Shown: piece after piece, positions 48,261 to 57,200 of the stretch
Layout: every line of letters starts with the position of its first letter
How positions within the stretch are numbered: the first letter of the stretch is position 1
NCBI RefSeq assembly: GCF_000749845.1
Contig: NZ_JQHM01000002.1
Coordinates: forward strand, 248,001-312,000
Origin: Pectobacterium betavasculorum
GTDB lineage: Bacteria; Pseudomonadota; Gammaproteobacteria; Enterobacterales; Enterobacteriaceae
Direction: 5' to 3'
DNA: 64,000 nt
Translations under genes and position numbers: made by a program
Notes under the pieces: model-generated
The model's database searches: none
Told to the model about the DNA's origin: nothing
The model's input: only the letters and a program-made list of their open reading frames with translations

Positions 48261-49286
48261 ATGAAAAATAATGAGTTAGCGTCATGGGTTGATTTTTTTG
48301 CTGATCGAGGAGTAACGGATGAGCAAATCAATATTTACATCCCATATATAAAAAAAATTCTGGAATCAAAAGTACCTGTTATTTTTGAAAAGCAGCACTT
48401 AGCGCATTTAATCGGAATAGATGAAAACACTCTTGATAAGATGGTTTCTTCGCCTGATAGTTTTTATCGCGAATTTAATATTCTCAAAAAACGAGGTGGC
48501 ACCAGAAAAATTGTTTCACCATACCCTTCACTTCTAATGTGTCAGAAATGGATATATAAGAATATTTTACTTAAAGATTCCCCTGACAAAGCATGTCATG
48601 GCTTTAACCCTTCAAAATCAATCATTACTAATGCATCCGTTCATTTAGGAAAAGCGAGTTTACTAAAAATAGATATAAAAAATTTCTTCCCGACGATTCC
48701 TATAAACTGGGTTATTAATTATTTTAAAAAATTAGGATATGCTGATAACGTTTCGTTCTATTTAAGTGCTCTATGTTGTTATGAAAAAAAACTAGCGCAA
48801 GGTGCTGCCACCAGCCCATACTTGTCTAATTTATTACTAAAAAAACTAGATGATAGATTAGAAAAACTAAGTAAAGCCTATCATTTATCTTATTCACGTT
48901 ATGCAGATGATATGTGTTTTTCAGGAGATTACATACCTTACAATATAATTAATATCATTACAGAAATAATAGAGAGCTATGGTCTTTTCGTCAATAAAGA
49001 TAAAACGTCGCTATTAATTAATGCTAATAAAAAAATAATCACTGGCATATCAGTGTCTGGGGAAACATTATCTTTGCCAAGAGAATACAAACGAAAATTA
49101 AAGAGCGATCTTCATTTTATTGAAAAATATGGATATATCTCTCACATATCTAGAAAAAAAATAAAAGATCCAAATTACCTATTATCTATCCTTGGTAAAG
49201 TTAACTTCTGGCTACAAATTGAACCTAGTAATGAAACAGCAATAAACGGAAGAGATATGCTGTTGGCCATTCTTAGAGAACATTAG
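48261..49286 (+). CDS. Retron reverse transcriptase
   Basis: 341 residues. Retron-specific landmarks are NASVH (NAxxH motif, about 124-128) and ITG (VTG-like, about 260-262). General RT motifs are DIKNFFP (138-144), QGAATSPYLSN (180-190), and the catalytic YADD (214-217). It makes the RNA-linked msDNA from the upstream ncRNA. The start is five bases after a2 and has no clear ribosome site, so expression may depend on the ncRNA transcript's structure. No maturase, integrase or protease domain is attached. Confidence 0.95.
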   Translation: MKNNELASWVDFFADRGVTDEQINIYIPYIKKILESKVPVIFEKQHLAHLIGIDENTLDKMVSSPDSFYREFNILKKRGGTRKIVSPYPSLLMCQKWIYKNILLKDSPDKACHGFNPSKSIITNASVHLGKASLLKIDIKNFFPTIPINWVINYFKKLGYADNVSFYLSALCCYEKKLAQGAATSPYLSNLLLKKLDDRLEKLSKAYHLSYSRYADDMCFSGDYIPYNIINIITEIIESYGLFVNKDKTSLLINANKKIITGISVSGETLSLPREYKRKLKSDLHFIEKYGYISHISRKKIKDPNYLLSILGKVNFWLQIEPSNETAINGRDMLLAILREH

Positions 49287-49375
49287 ATATATAACCAAGT
49301 TAGGCCCACACTTAGGTCCCTTGATTAACAAATGAAATATAAATAACTAGTCTAATTAGAATAATACATAATAAA

Positions 49376-49454
49376 TTCAACTTCCCCCAGCTTTTCTATA
49401 GAACGCCAAAGAAGTCCACTAAGCCCGCATGGCACAAGCCCTGCGGGCTTTTTT
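49376..49454 (+). other. Right attachment site (attR) with duplicated ssrA terminator
   Basis: TTCAACTTCCCCCAGCT (49376-49392) matches the ssrA 3' end at 43166-43182 with two mismatches. AAGCCCGC-N14-GCGGGCTT plus six T residues (49422-49454) repeats the ssrA terminator. Together they mark the right end of the 6.2-kb island. Confidence 0.75.
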
Positions 49455-49511
49455 ACGTCCAGTGATGTCTACTGAGAATTGCTGGAAACTACTACTTATG
49501 GCACCCTTTTT

Positions 49512-49547
49512 GGGACCCACATGAAAGGGTCCCAAAATCGAGGGTCC
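49512..49547 (+). repeat. GGGTCC iterons upstream of the truncated integrase
   Basis: GGGACCC (49512), GGGTCCC (49527) and GGGTCC (49542) stand 15 bases apart; the first two form the inverted repeat TTTGGGACCC/GGGTCCCAAA. The last ends four bases before the integrase ATG. This is the same design as the GGTACC array of the first integrase with a different core. Confidence 0.8.
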
Positions 49548-49551
49548 TAAA

Positions 49552-49872
49552 ATGGCAAAGATCGCTAAGAAACTCACTGACACTGAAATCAAAAATACCA
49601 AGCCAGCAGAAAAGGAAATCAACCTTTTTGATGGTGACGGCCTGATGCTACGAATCGCTCCCCTATCAAAGGGTGGTAAGAAAAATTGGTATTTCAGGTA
49701 TGCAGTTCCAGTAACTAAAAAGCGAACAAAAATGAGCTTAGGAACCTATCCTCATCTCACCTTGGCGAAAGCAAGAGCTTTACGTGATGAATACCTCACC
49801 TTACTTGCCAATGGCATCGACCCACAGATCCATAACAACGATACCAGAGCCGCGAGTACCGCCATTTCATAA
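49552..49872 (+). pseudogene. Truncated tyrosine integrase (N-terminal fragment)
   Basis: 106 residues that match the DUF4102 arm-binding domain of P4-type integrases (LTDTEIKNTKPAEKEINLFD, LGTYPHLTLAKARALRDE). It stops after RAASTAIS, so the core-binding and catalytic domains are missing and it cannot recombine DNA. It is related to but distinct from the integrase at 43379. It marks a second, older element stacked at the same ssrA locus. Confidence 0.88.
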
Positions 49873-50082
49873 CGCATGTGCTTTCACCTTTAATCCGCAT
49901 ATATATGCGATAAAGAGTACCACAATGACGACCTAGGCATATCTGACCTGCATGGGTGATGAGTGACTCGTCACCTGTTCACTCACTGTTAACCACTTAA
50001 CTCACTAAAGATTAAGATAAAAAATGAAAGGTGAAGAGAGTGAACAGTTTTGTACAAAATCATTTTATTTTGGCTACTGGCG

Positions 50083-51000
50083 TTACATGACGAACGGCAC
50101 TTTCCCGCCCTCTCCTTTTAACGCTTGCTGTAACGCACTTAAGAGTGCTTTTAATTCGCTGCTTAAATATTGGCTAAAAGCCTCACGCCCTAACGTTCTA
50201 TCAAATACTGCTTGTGGCAGGAATCGCCGCATTTCAGCGCTAAAGCGACCATCCCCCACAACCTGATCGATGCTCTGTATGCGCTGTGCCAGTAGTTCAT
50301 CATAATTAGGGATGCGGTAATCCTGTATTTTCTTACGAATCAGATCGATATCATAAGTCGCGTTTTGCTGGATCAGCCACGGCAAGTCCCACACGTCACG
50401 ATAGCGGGTATATTTGGTAGTGGCGACAAGCGAAACCAGTTTGTCGCACATCACTTCATCCAGCGTTTCACACATGACCAGCGTATCGGAATAACCATCG
50501 GGTAAAACCTCATAGTTACGTTTTAGCGTCATCGGCGTTCGGGTATAAGCCGGGATATTGGCGATCTCAATCTTGATCCGTTGCCTTGGCATATCGCGTT
50601 TTTCCGGTGCTGTGGTCACAGACACCTGCCATTTGTCGATGCGAACTTCCTCATAACCGGGTTCATTCCGCAATTCATTTGGCTCTTTCACGTTGACCTC
50701 AAGGCCGTACCGATTCCCCAGATAATCTTCAATACAGGCTTTCATGTTCTTCAGGTCTGCGCCAGAAAACGCGACACCGCCGGCAAAATCCAAATCTTCA
50801 CTGAAGCGGTTTGCGCCATGGCACAGCCTTAACGATGTCCCTCCCTGAAAAGTAAGCTGCTCCAGCAAGCCCGCATTATCCAAACAATAGAGGATGTCGT
50901 AGTGCAAAAGCTCCTTCTCCACCACATTGCGCAAACCTTCAAGCTCGGCTGATTCCACCGCTTTGCTGACCAATTCGGCAAAGTTAACTTTCTGATTCAT
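50083..51000 (-). CDS. abiEii: AbiEii-type nucleotidyltransferase toxin
   Basis: Toxin half of a type IV AbiE toxin-antitoxin pair, which in other bacteria gives phage abortive infection. The nucleotidyltransferase motif is visible as FQGGTSLRLCHG followed by FSEDLDFAGG (about residues 58-80). The start at 51000 has GGAG seven bases upstream; a longer frame to 51021 begins with TTG and has no site. It overlaps the antitoxin gene by 17 bases. 305 residues, the family norm being about 300. Confidence 0.92.
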   Translation of the reverse strand: MNQKVNFAELVSKAVESAELEGLRNVVEKELLHYDILYCLDNAGLLEQLTFQGGTSLRLCHGANRFSEDLDFAGGVAFSGADLKNMKACIEDYLGNRYGLEVNVKEPNELRNEPGYEEVRIDKWQVSVTTAPEKRDMPRQRIKIEIANIPAYTRTPMTLKRNYEVLPDGYSDTLVMCETLDEVMCDKLVSLVATTKYTRYRDVWDLPWLIQQNATYDIDLIRKKIQDYRIPNYDELLAQRIQSIDQVVGDGRFSAEMRRFLPQAVFDRTLGREAFSQYLSSELKALLSALQQALKGEGGKVPFVM

Positions 51001-51529
51001 GATATAGCTCCGATTCGTCAATCAGGTGGGTATTGCGCCCAACGCGGCGTAAATCCCTCACGGCAGTTTTCTTCGTTGCTTGCCGTAACGGGGAATTACC
51101 AAAATAGGTATCCTGCAAAATCTGCTCTGGTGGCCGCTTGGTATGGGTAAATTCAATCACCCCAAAAGGCGTTTTATGTTCTTCGGAACGTCCGGTGGTC
51201 ATCACCGTGATCCGGTCAATAGGGATTTGAGAAATCACGCCATATTCTGACAATGCGGATTCAAGGCTAAGATAGTTATATTCACCACGGCGTAGCGCTA
51301 ACACGATGCGCTCAAGCGTATAGGCATCTTTACTTTTGGCATGGTTATAGACGTACACACCGCGAATCGCACGGGTAAGAATGCCATCTTTTACCAAACG
51401 ATTTAGCCCGGCATTAAACGCTCTGGGCGTATCTTCATGGAAAATCTTGGCTAAATCGCGGGAGGTGAAGACATAACGCCCTTGCTTATCGAAAGCATTT
51501 AAACGCTCAATAGCAGTGATCCTGTCCAT
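50984..51529 (-). CDS. abiEi: AbiEi-type antitoxin
   Basis: 181-residue antitoxin: an N-terminal winged helix (about 5-70, RYVFTSRDLAKIF and NRLVKDGILTRAIRGVYVY) that binds the operon's own promoter, and a C-terminal domain that neutralises AbiEii. It is first in the operon and overlaps the toxin gene. Operator-like direct repeats lie just upstream. The pair lies outside attR of the retron island but next to a truncated integrase. Confidence 0.9.
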   Translation of the reverse strand: MDRITAIERLNAFDKQGRYVFTSRDLAKIFHEDTPRAFNAGLNRLVKDGILTRAIRGVYVYNHAKSKDAYTLERIVLALRRGEYNYLSLESALSEYGVISQIPIDRITVMTTGRSEEHKTPFGVIEFTHTKRPPEQILQDTYFGNSPLRQATKKTAVRDLRRVGRNTHLIDESELYHESES

Positions 51530-51562
51530 TCATAAGTCCACATGAAAACCACATAATTGTGT

Positions 51563-51639
51563 TATTCACGTATACTTGAATCGAAACCATCCGTCAAGTA
51601 CACACCAACACCACTAAAAAGTGATATTCACGTATACTT
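51563..51639 (-). promoter_or_regulatory. Direct repeats upstream of abiEi, probable operators
   Basis: TATTCACGTATACTT occurs identically at 51563-51577 and 51625-51639; an inverted part (ACGTGAAT) occurs near 51795. Antitoxins of this family bind repeats in their promoter, so autoregulation is likely. Confidence 0.65.
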
Positions 51640-51799
51640 ATCAAAGAATTGTCATAGTTTGAGGTGACAAAAAGGTGGGATTCATAGAGTGAGAACTCTA
51701 GCAAAAAAACCTATCACTTTTCTGCATTGGTATACGCTTAGTCCTACAAACAAAGTCTGAACTCACACTTAAAACATGAATATCATTTAGTTACGTGAA

Positions 51800-52285
51800 T
51801 TATTCAGATTCCCCAGCAAAATCGGCAATGCCCTTTTCGTCCATCCGATAGCGAACCCACTCATCCTGCGGCTGTGCACCAATGCTTTGATAGAAATCGA
51901 TTGCAGGCTGATTCCAGTCCAACACGCTCCATTCCAGCCGTCCGCACTGTCTTTCCTGCGCGAGACGAGCAACCTGTTTCAGCAGTGCTTTGCCCGCTCC
52001 TGCATTACGATACGCCTGCGCAATGTAGAGATCTTCCAGATAGATACCGTATTTACCCAGCCAGGTTGAATAGCTCATGAAGAAAATCGCATAGCCGACG
52101 GGCTTGCCATCAATCTCACAGATCAGCGTTTCAGCCGTCGCTTCCTCACCAAATAGCGAGTTCTCAATATCTTCAAGCGAGGCCAACACTTCGTGACGAG
52201 CCTTCTCGTACACGGCAAGCTCAATAATTAAATCCAGGATCACACTCGCGTCTGGTTTCTGTGCAGGGCGGATAACAATATTCAT
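51800..52285 (-). CDS. GNAT N-acetyltransferase, diamine/spermidine type
   Basis: 161-residue acetyltransferase resembling eukaryotic SSAT1: EKARHEVLASLEDIENSLF, IYLEDLYIAQAYRNAGAGKALL (acetyl-CoA loop near residue 95) and WNQPAIDFYQSIGA. Substrates in the family are polyamines or amino acids such as thialysine. The frame is open to 52399; the ATG at 52285 matches the family N-terminus (MNIVIRPA). It is divergent from the LysR gene. Confidence 0.85.
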   Translation of the reverse strand: MNIVIRPAQKPDASVILDLIIELAVYEKARHEVLASLEDIENSLFGEEATAETLICEIDGKPVGYAIFFMSYSTWLGKYGIYLEDLYIAQAYRNAGAGKALLKQVARLAQERQCGRLEWSVLDWNQPAIDFYQSIGAQPQDEWVRYRMDEKGIADFAGESE

Positions 52286-52391
52286 AAAGCTTCTTTTCTC
52301 CGGTGCGAATTTTCCATTACCAACAATAACCGAGACTTGCCATGCTACCGAATTAAAAATACTGTATGAACTGCATTTTCTACAGCGACTG

Positions 52392-53321
52392 ATGAACACT
52401 ATGCATCTGGATTTACGGCGTATCGATTTAAATTTACTGGTGGTGTTTAACAGCGTATATCAGCATCGATCGGTCGCCACCGCGGCAAAAGAGCTTGCAA
52501 TGAGTGCATCGGCAGTCAGCCACGCGCTGACTCGCTTGCGCAATACGTTTTCCGATGAGCTGTTTTTTCGGGTTGGCAACACCATGCACCCAACCGTATT
52601 AGCGGAAGACATCGCCGGGCCGATAGCGGAAAGCCTGACACTGCTGACGCAAGGCTTGACGCCACGACCACGTTTTAATCCTGCCCGTAGTACGGAAAGT
52701 TTTACCTTCTCAATCACCGATTACACCGCGTTTTCGGTATTTCCTACCCTGATGGCGAAAATGGAAAAGCTGGCACCCCATATCAAATTTAATCTGCTGT
52801 ATTCACCGCAGAAAGTCGCGATTACGGATTTACTGGCAGGTAAAATCGACTTTGCTTTAGGGTTCACTGATATGACGCAAGCGGAGAACAGAGAGATTGA
52901 GGAGATAGACTGGATTGAAGACAGCTATGTCATCATCACCGCTGCCGATTATCCTTCAGGTGAAGCGCTTACGCTGGATGATTACCTTGCTGCCCGGCAC
53001 CTTGTGGTTACCCCCTGGAATGAATCGCGCGGGGTGATTGACTACGCGCTGGATAAACTCAATAAGAAGCGTCATGTCACGCTGAAAACGCCATCCATGA
53101 TGAGCGCCCCGTTTATCATTGCCGATTCGACGCTGATCATGGCATTACCACGCAATGTCGCAACAATCTTTGCGCAATTTCTGCCTTTGCGCATTCACGC
53201 CCTTCCTTTCACGGTGCCGTCCTATCGCGTGAAGATTTACAGCCATTGCCGCAATAGCCGCTCAGAAGCCAGTCAGTGGATTAAAAATCTGTTACACAGG
53301 CTGGTGCTCCCCATCAACTAG
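52392..53321 (+). CDS. LysR-family transcriptional regulator
   Basis: 309 residues: an N-terminal winged helix (RRIDLNLLVVFNSVYQHRSV ... SHALTRLRN) and a LysR substrate-binding domain (about 95-305). Sequence around the helix places it in the NodD/LeuO-like branch. ATG at 52401 is an alternative start. Its divergent neighbour, the acetyltransferase gene, is the natural first candidate target. Effector unknown. Confidence 0.88.
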   Translation: MNTMHLDLRRIDLNLLVVFNSVYQHRSVATAAKELAMSASAVSHALTRLRNTFSDELFFRVGNTMHPTVLAEDIAGPIAESLTLLTQGLTPRPRFNPARSTESFTFSITDYTAFSVFPTLMAKMEKLAPHIKFNLLYSPQKVAITDLLAGKIDFALGFTDMTQAENREIEEIDWIEDSYVIITAADYPSGEALTLDDYLAARHLVVTPWNESRGVIDYALDKLNKKRHVTLKTPSMMSAPFIIADSTLIMALPRNVATIFAQFLPLRIHALPFTVPSYRVKIYSHCRNSRSEASQWIKNLLHRLVLPIN

Positions 53322-53398
53322 CTGATAGCGACAATGGGAAAATCACGAGTCTGGCTGTCTACTCTTCGGTACTGTTCTGGTATCGAATCGCTCTGGTA

Positions 53399-53824
53399 TT
53401 AAACACCGAGAGCATCAGCAGCCTGCTCGCTTTCCGCTTTGGAAAAGTTTGCGTAGGTCAACGCATCGAGTAGCGCAGCGCGATCGATCGTCGGATAAAT
53501 CTCCGGGTTCTGTAAGACCTGACCGACGACCTGAACGGTCAGTTGAGGATAGATAGCGTGTGATGCAGCGGCTATATCGCGGGCGGCATAGCCCAACTTA
53601 CCTAAAATCACCGCAATCTGCTGGGGGGTAATCGCCTCCTGATACACGGTATAAAGCACATCGGCAATTAATGTCGACGTCAAAACTGAAATACGGGACA
53701 CATCACCTGCTCGCCCACCCAATGCCTGAAGGATGTGTTCGACGGCCTGTTCTGGCGTTTTTCCCTGCGCCTGTTGTGAAGCCAGTACGGAAACCAATTT
53801 ATTTTTTATTTCATCATTTATCAT
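53399..53824 (-). CDS. Conserved-looking hypothetical protein
   Basis: 141 residues, no family recognised. The composition is soluble, Ala/Gln/Ile-rich and mostly helical by eye, with internal similarity between helix pairs such as ITPQQIAVILGKLGYAARDI and FSKAESEQAADALGV. No signal peptide or membrane segment. A GGAACC-type site precedes the ATG at 53824. It could be real because codon use resembles its neighbours; function cannot be stated. Confidence 0.55.
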   Translation of the reverse strand: MINDEIKNKLVSVLASQQAQGKTPEQAVEHILQALGGRAGDVSRISVLTSTLIADVLYTVYQEAITPQQIAVILGKLGYAARDIAAASHAIYPQLTVQVVGQVLQNPEIYPTIDRAALLDALTYANFSKAESEQAADALGV

Positions 53825-54214
53825 CGTTCGGTTCCTTCATGCATTCATTACAGATGTTATTTTAGTCTAAGCACGCTACCTGTCATGACAGTAATGAGCA
53901 AACAAAATCATGCTCCAGTACTCTTTAAGGGGTACAAAAAGACATCAACCTGCTCTGAGGTATATAATAACGCCCATCTTTCGGAAACGCGGCTCTTCCT
54001 AATCACGAAAACAGCGCGCAGAAAAGGTAGCTTGAGGTATGACGGGGATAAAACACATATTGATACAACTCCGCATACATCGTTCCACCCTCTTTTTTCC
54101 TGAAATGCGATAATCCTCCGATAAAAATCGTATTTTCGTTTATGCCCAATCATTTTCATCGCCCCAAAAGACCATGTAAAATGAAAGGCTTAGTGAGCAA
54201 TAAGGCTATAAGTC
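53825..54214 (+). other. Intergenic region upstream of nifJ
   Basis: No gene. It contains a fragment of the dispersed repeat (AGCTTGAGGTATGACGGGG, 54029-54047) and a TATAAT at 53963-53968 that may be a promoter -10. An AT-rich stretch just before nifJ may hold its promoter; no FNR box could be placed with confidence. Confidence 0.4.
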
Positions 54215-57200
54215 ATGATCACCACCGACGGTAATAACGCAGTCGCCTCTGTGGCGTGGCGAAGCAGTGAAGTCATCGCCATCTACCCCATCACTCCCAG
54301 CTCCAGCATGGCTGAACACGCGGCCGCCTGGTCGAGCGACGGCGGGGTGAATATATGGGGAGACACGCCTCGAGTTGTTGAAATGCAATCGGAAGGCGGC
54401 GCGATCGCTACCGTCCACGGCGCATTGCAGACGGGTACTCTAGCCACCACATTTACCTCATCGCAGGGTCTACTGCTGATGATCCCCACGCTGTATAAGC
54501 TGGCCGGTGAGCTAACCCCGTTCGTCCTACACGTCGCGGCGCGTACGGTTGCGACGCATGCGCTGTCCATCTTCTGCGATCACTCGGACGTCATGGCCGT
54601 ACGCCAGACGGGTTGCGCCATGCTGTGTGCCAGCAATGTGCAAGAAGCGCAGGACTTTGCGCTGATTTCGCAAATCGCCAGTTTGAATAGCCGTCTGCCG
54701 TTTATCCATTTCTTCGACGGTTTCCGTACCTCGCACGAAATTAACAAGATTGAGCCGCTGAGTGATGATGTGCTCCGCCAGCTTCTACCACAGCAGGCCA
54801 TTGATGCACACCGTGAGCGAGCACTCACACCAGAACGTCCGGTGATTCGAGGTACCGCCTCCAATCCAGATACTTTCTTTCAGGCTCGTGAAGCCACTAA
54901 TCGGTGGTATGACGCAGGTTATGGGCACGTTGAGCAGGCGATGAACGATTTCGCCGCCGCGACAGGACGCCAGTACCAGCCGTTTGAATACTACGGCCAC
55001 CCGGAGGCGACCAAAATCGTCATCCTGATGGGATCCGGTGTCGGGACCTGTGAAGAAGTGGTCGATACGCTATTGATGCGCGGCGAGAAAGTCGGCGTAG
55101 TGAAAATTCGCCTGTATCGCCCGTTCTCTGCCAAACATTTTCTGGCCGTTATTCCACACACGGCGAAGAGCATTGCGGTGCTGGATCGCACTAAAGAACC
55201 GGGCGCATTGGCAGAGCCGCTGTATCTCGATGTAATGACCTCGCTAGCCGAGGCGTTCTCCGCTGGTGAGCGTTCACTTATGCCACGCGTGATTGGTGGA
55301 CGTTACGGGCTGTCTTCCAAAGAATTTACCCCACAGTGCATACAGGCGATCTTTAATGAGTTAGCACTCGCTAACCCAAGACCACGCTTTACCGTGGGGA
55401 TTTATGACGATGTCACTAATCTGTCCCTGCCACTGCCAGAACAGCACTTTCCAAGCAGCGCATCACTCGAGGCCCTGTTCTACGGGCTGGGTAGTGACGG
55501 CACCGTTTCTGCGACCAAGAATGCAATCAAAATCGTCGGTGAGACCACCCCGATGTTTGTACAAGGCTACTTTGTCTATGATTCGAAAAAAGCCGGTAGC
55601 CTCACCGTTTCCCACATGCGCGTAGGTCCGCACCCGATCAACTCAGCCTATCTGATCGATCAGGCCGATTTCGTCGCCTGTCATCAGTGGCAGTTTATCG
55701 ACAAATACAACATGGTCGAACGACTGAAGCCCGGCGGCGTTTTCCTGATTAACTCGCCGTATAGCAGCGACGATCTGTGGCACCGTTTACCGCAGGAAGT
55801 CCAGGCAGGGTTGAATCAGCGCAATGCTCGCGTGTACTGTATCAACGCCGCCAAAATTGCTCGCGAGTGCCATCTGGGTGCGCGTATTAACACCGTCATG
55901 CAGATGGCGTTCTTCCACCTGTCACAGATTCTGCCAGCGGATGTGGCGGTAGAAAAACTGCGTACCGCTATCGCCAAGAGCTACGGCAGTAAAGGTCAGG
56001 AACTGGTTGAACGTAACTGGCAGGCACTGAGCGCCACGCTGGAAGCGCTGGCAGAAGTCCCGCTAGAAGCCGTCAACCCAGACAGCCCACAGCGCCCGCC
56101 AGTGGTTTCCGACGCAGCACCCGATTTCGTCAAGACCGTCACAGCCGCGATGCTGGCCGGGCTGGGCGATACGCTGCCCGTTTCTGCCCTGCCGCCCGAT
56201 GGCACCTGGCCGACCGGCACCACCAAGTGGGAAAAACGTAATATCGCGGAAGAAATTCCGCTCTGGCAGCCGCAGCTCTGCACGCAGTGTAACCACTGTG
56301 TCGCCGCCTGCCCGCATTCGGCTATCCGCGCCAAAGTGGTTCAGCCAGATGCGATGGAGAAGGCACCAGCTTCACTTCAATCACTGGATGTGAAAGCGCG
56401 CGACATGCGCGGTCAGAAATATGTGTTGCAAGTCGCTCCAGAAGACTGCACCGGCTGTAATTTGTGTGTGGAAGTCTGTCCGGCCAAAGACCGTCAGAAT
56501 CCAGAAATTAAAGCCATTAATATGGAATCCCGTCTGGATAACTTGACGGCGGAAAAAGAGAACTTTGATTTCTTCCTGCAACTGCCGGAAATCGACAAAT
56601 CTACGCTGGAACGTATTGATATTCGCACTTCTCAGCTGATTTCGCCGCTGTTCGAGTATTCAGGAGCCTGTTCAGGCTGTGGCGAAACGCCGTACATCAA
56701 GCTGTTGACGCAGCTCTATGGCGATCGTTTGCTGGTAGCGAACGCGACGGGCTGTTCGTCTATTTATGGTGGTAACCTGCCAACCACGCCGTGGACCACC
56801 GATGCCAACGGTCGCGGCCCAGCCTGGGCTAACTCGTTGTTCGAGGACAACGCCGAATTTGGTCTGGGCTTCCGTCTGAGCGTCGATCAACACCGTCAGC
56901 GCGCCGTACGTCTGCTCAATAAACTGGCACCGCAACTGCCGCAGGATTTGGTTAGTGCGTTGCAGGAAGAATCCATCGCGCCCGATCTCCGCCGCCAGCA
57001 GATTGAGCAACTGCGTGGATTGCTAACAGCCGTCAATGATACCGACGCCAAGGTGCTGGCGAGCGAAGCCGACCACTTTGTCGATAAATCCATCTGGCTC
57101 ATCGGTGGTGATGGCTGGGCGTATGACATCGGCTACGGCGGGTTAGATCACGTCATGAGCCTGAGCGAAAACGTCAACGTGATGGTGCTGGATACGCAGT

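Noticed and set aside
48053-48271. Open frame of 72 codons across the retron ncRNA
   Set aside because: The bases are explained by the a1/a2-bounded hairpin structure; the translation has no domain-like sequence.
48261-49286. RT as part of a group II intron or diversity-generating retroelement
   Set aside because: No maturase or endonuclease domain, no template/variable repeat pair, and the NAxxH and VTG-like motifs are of retron type.
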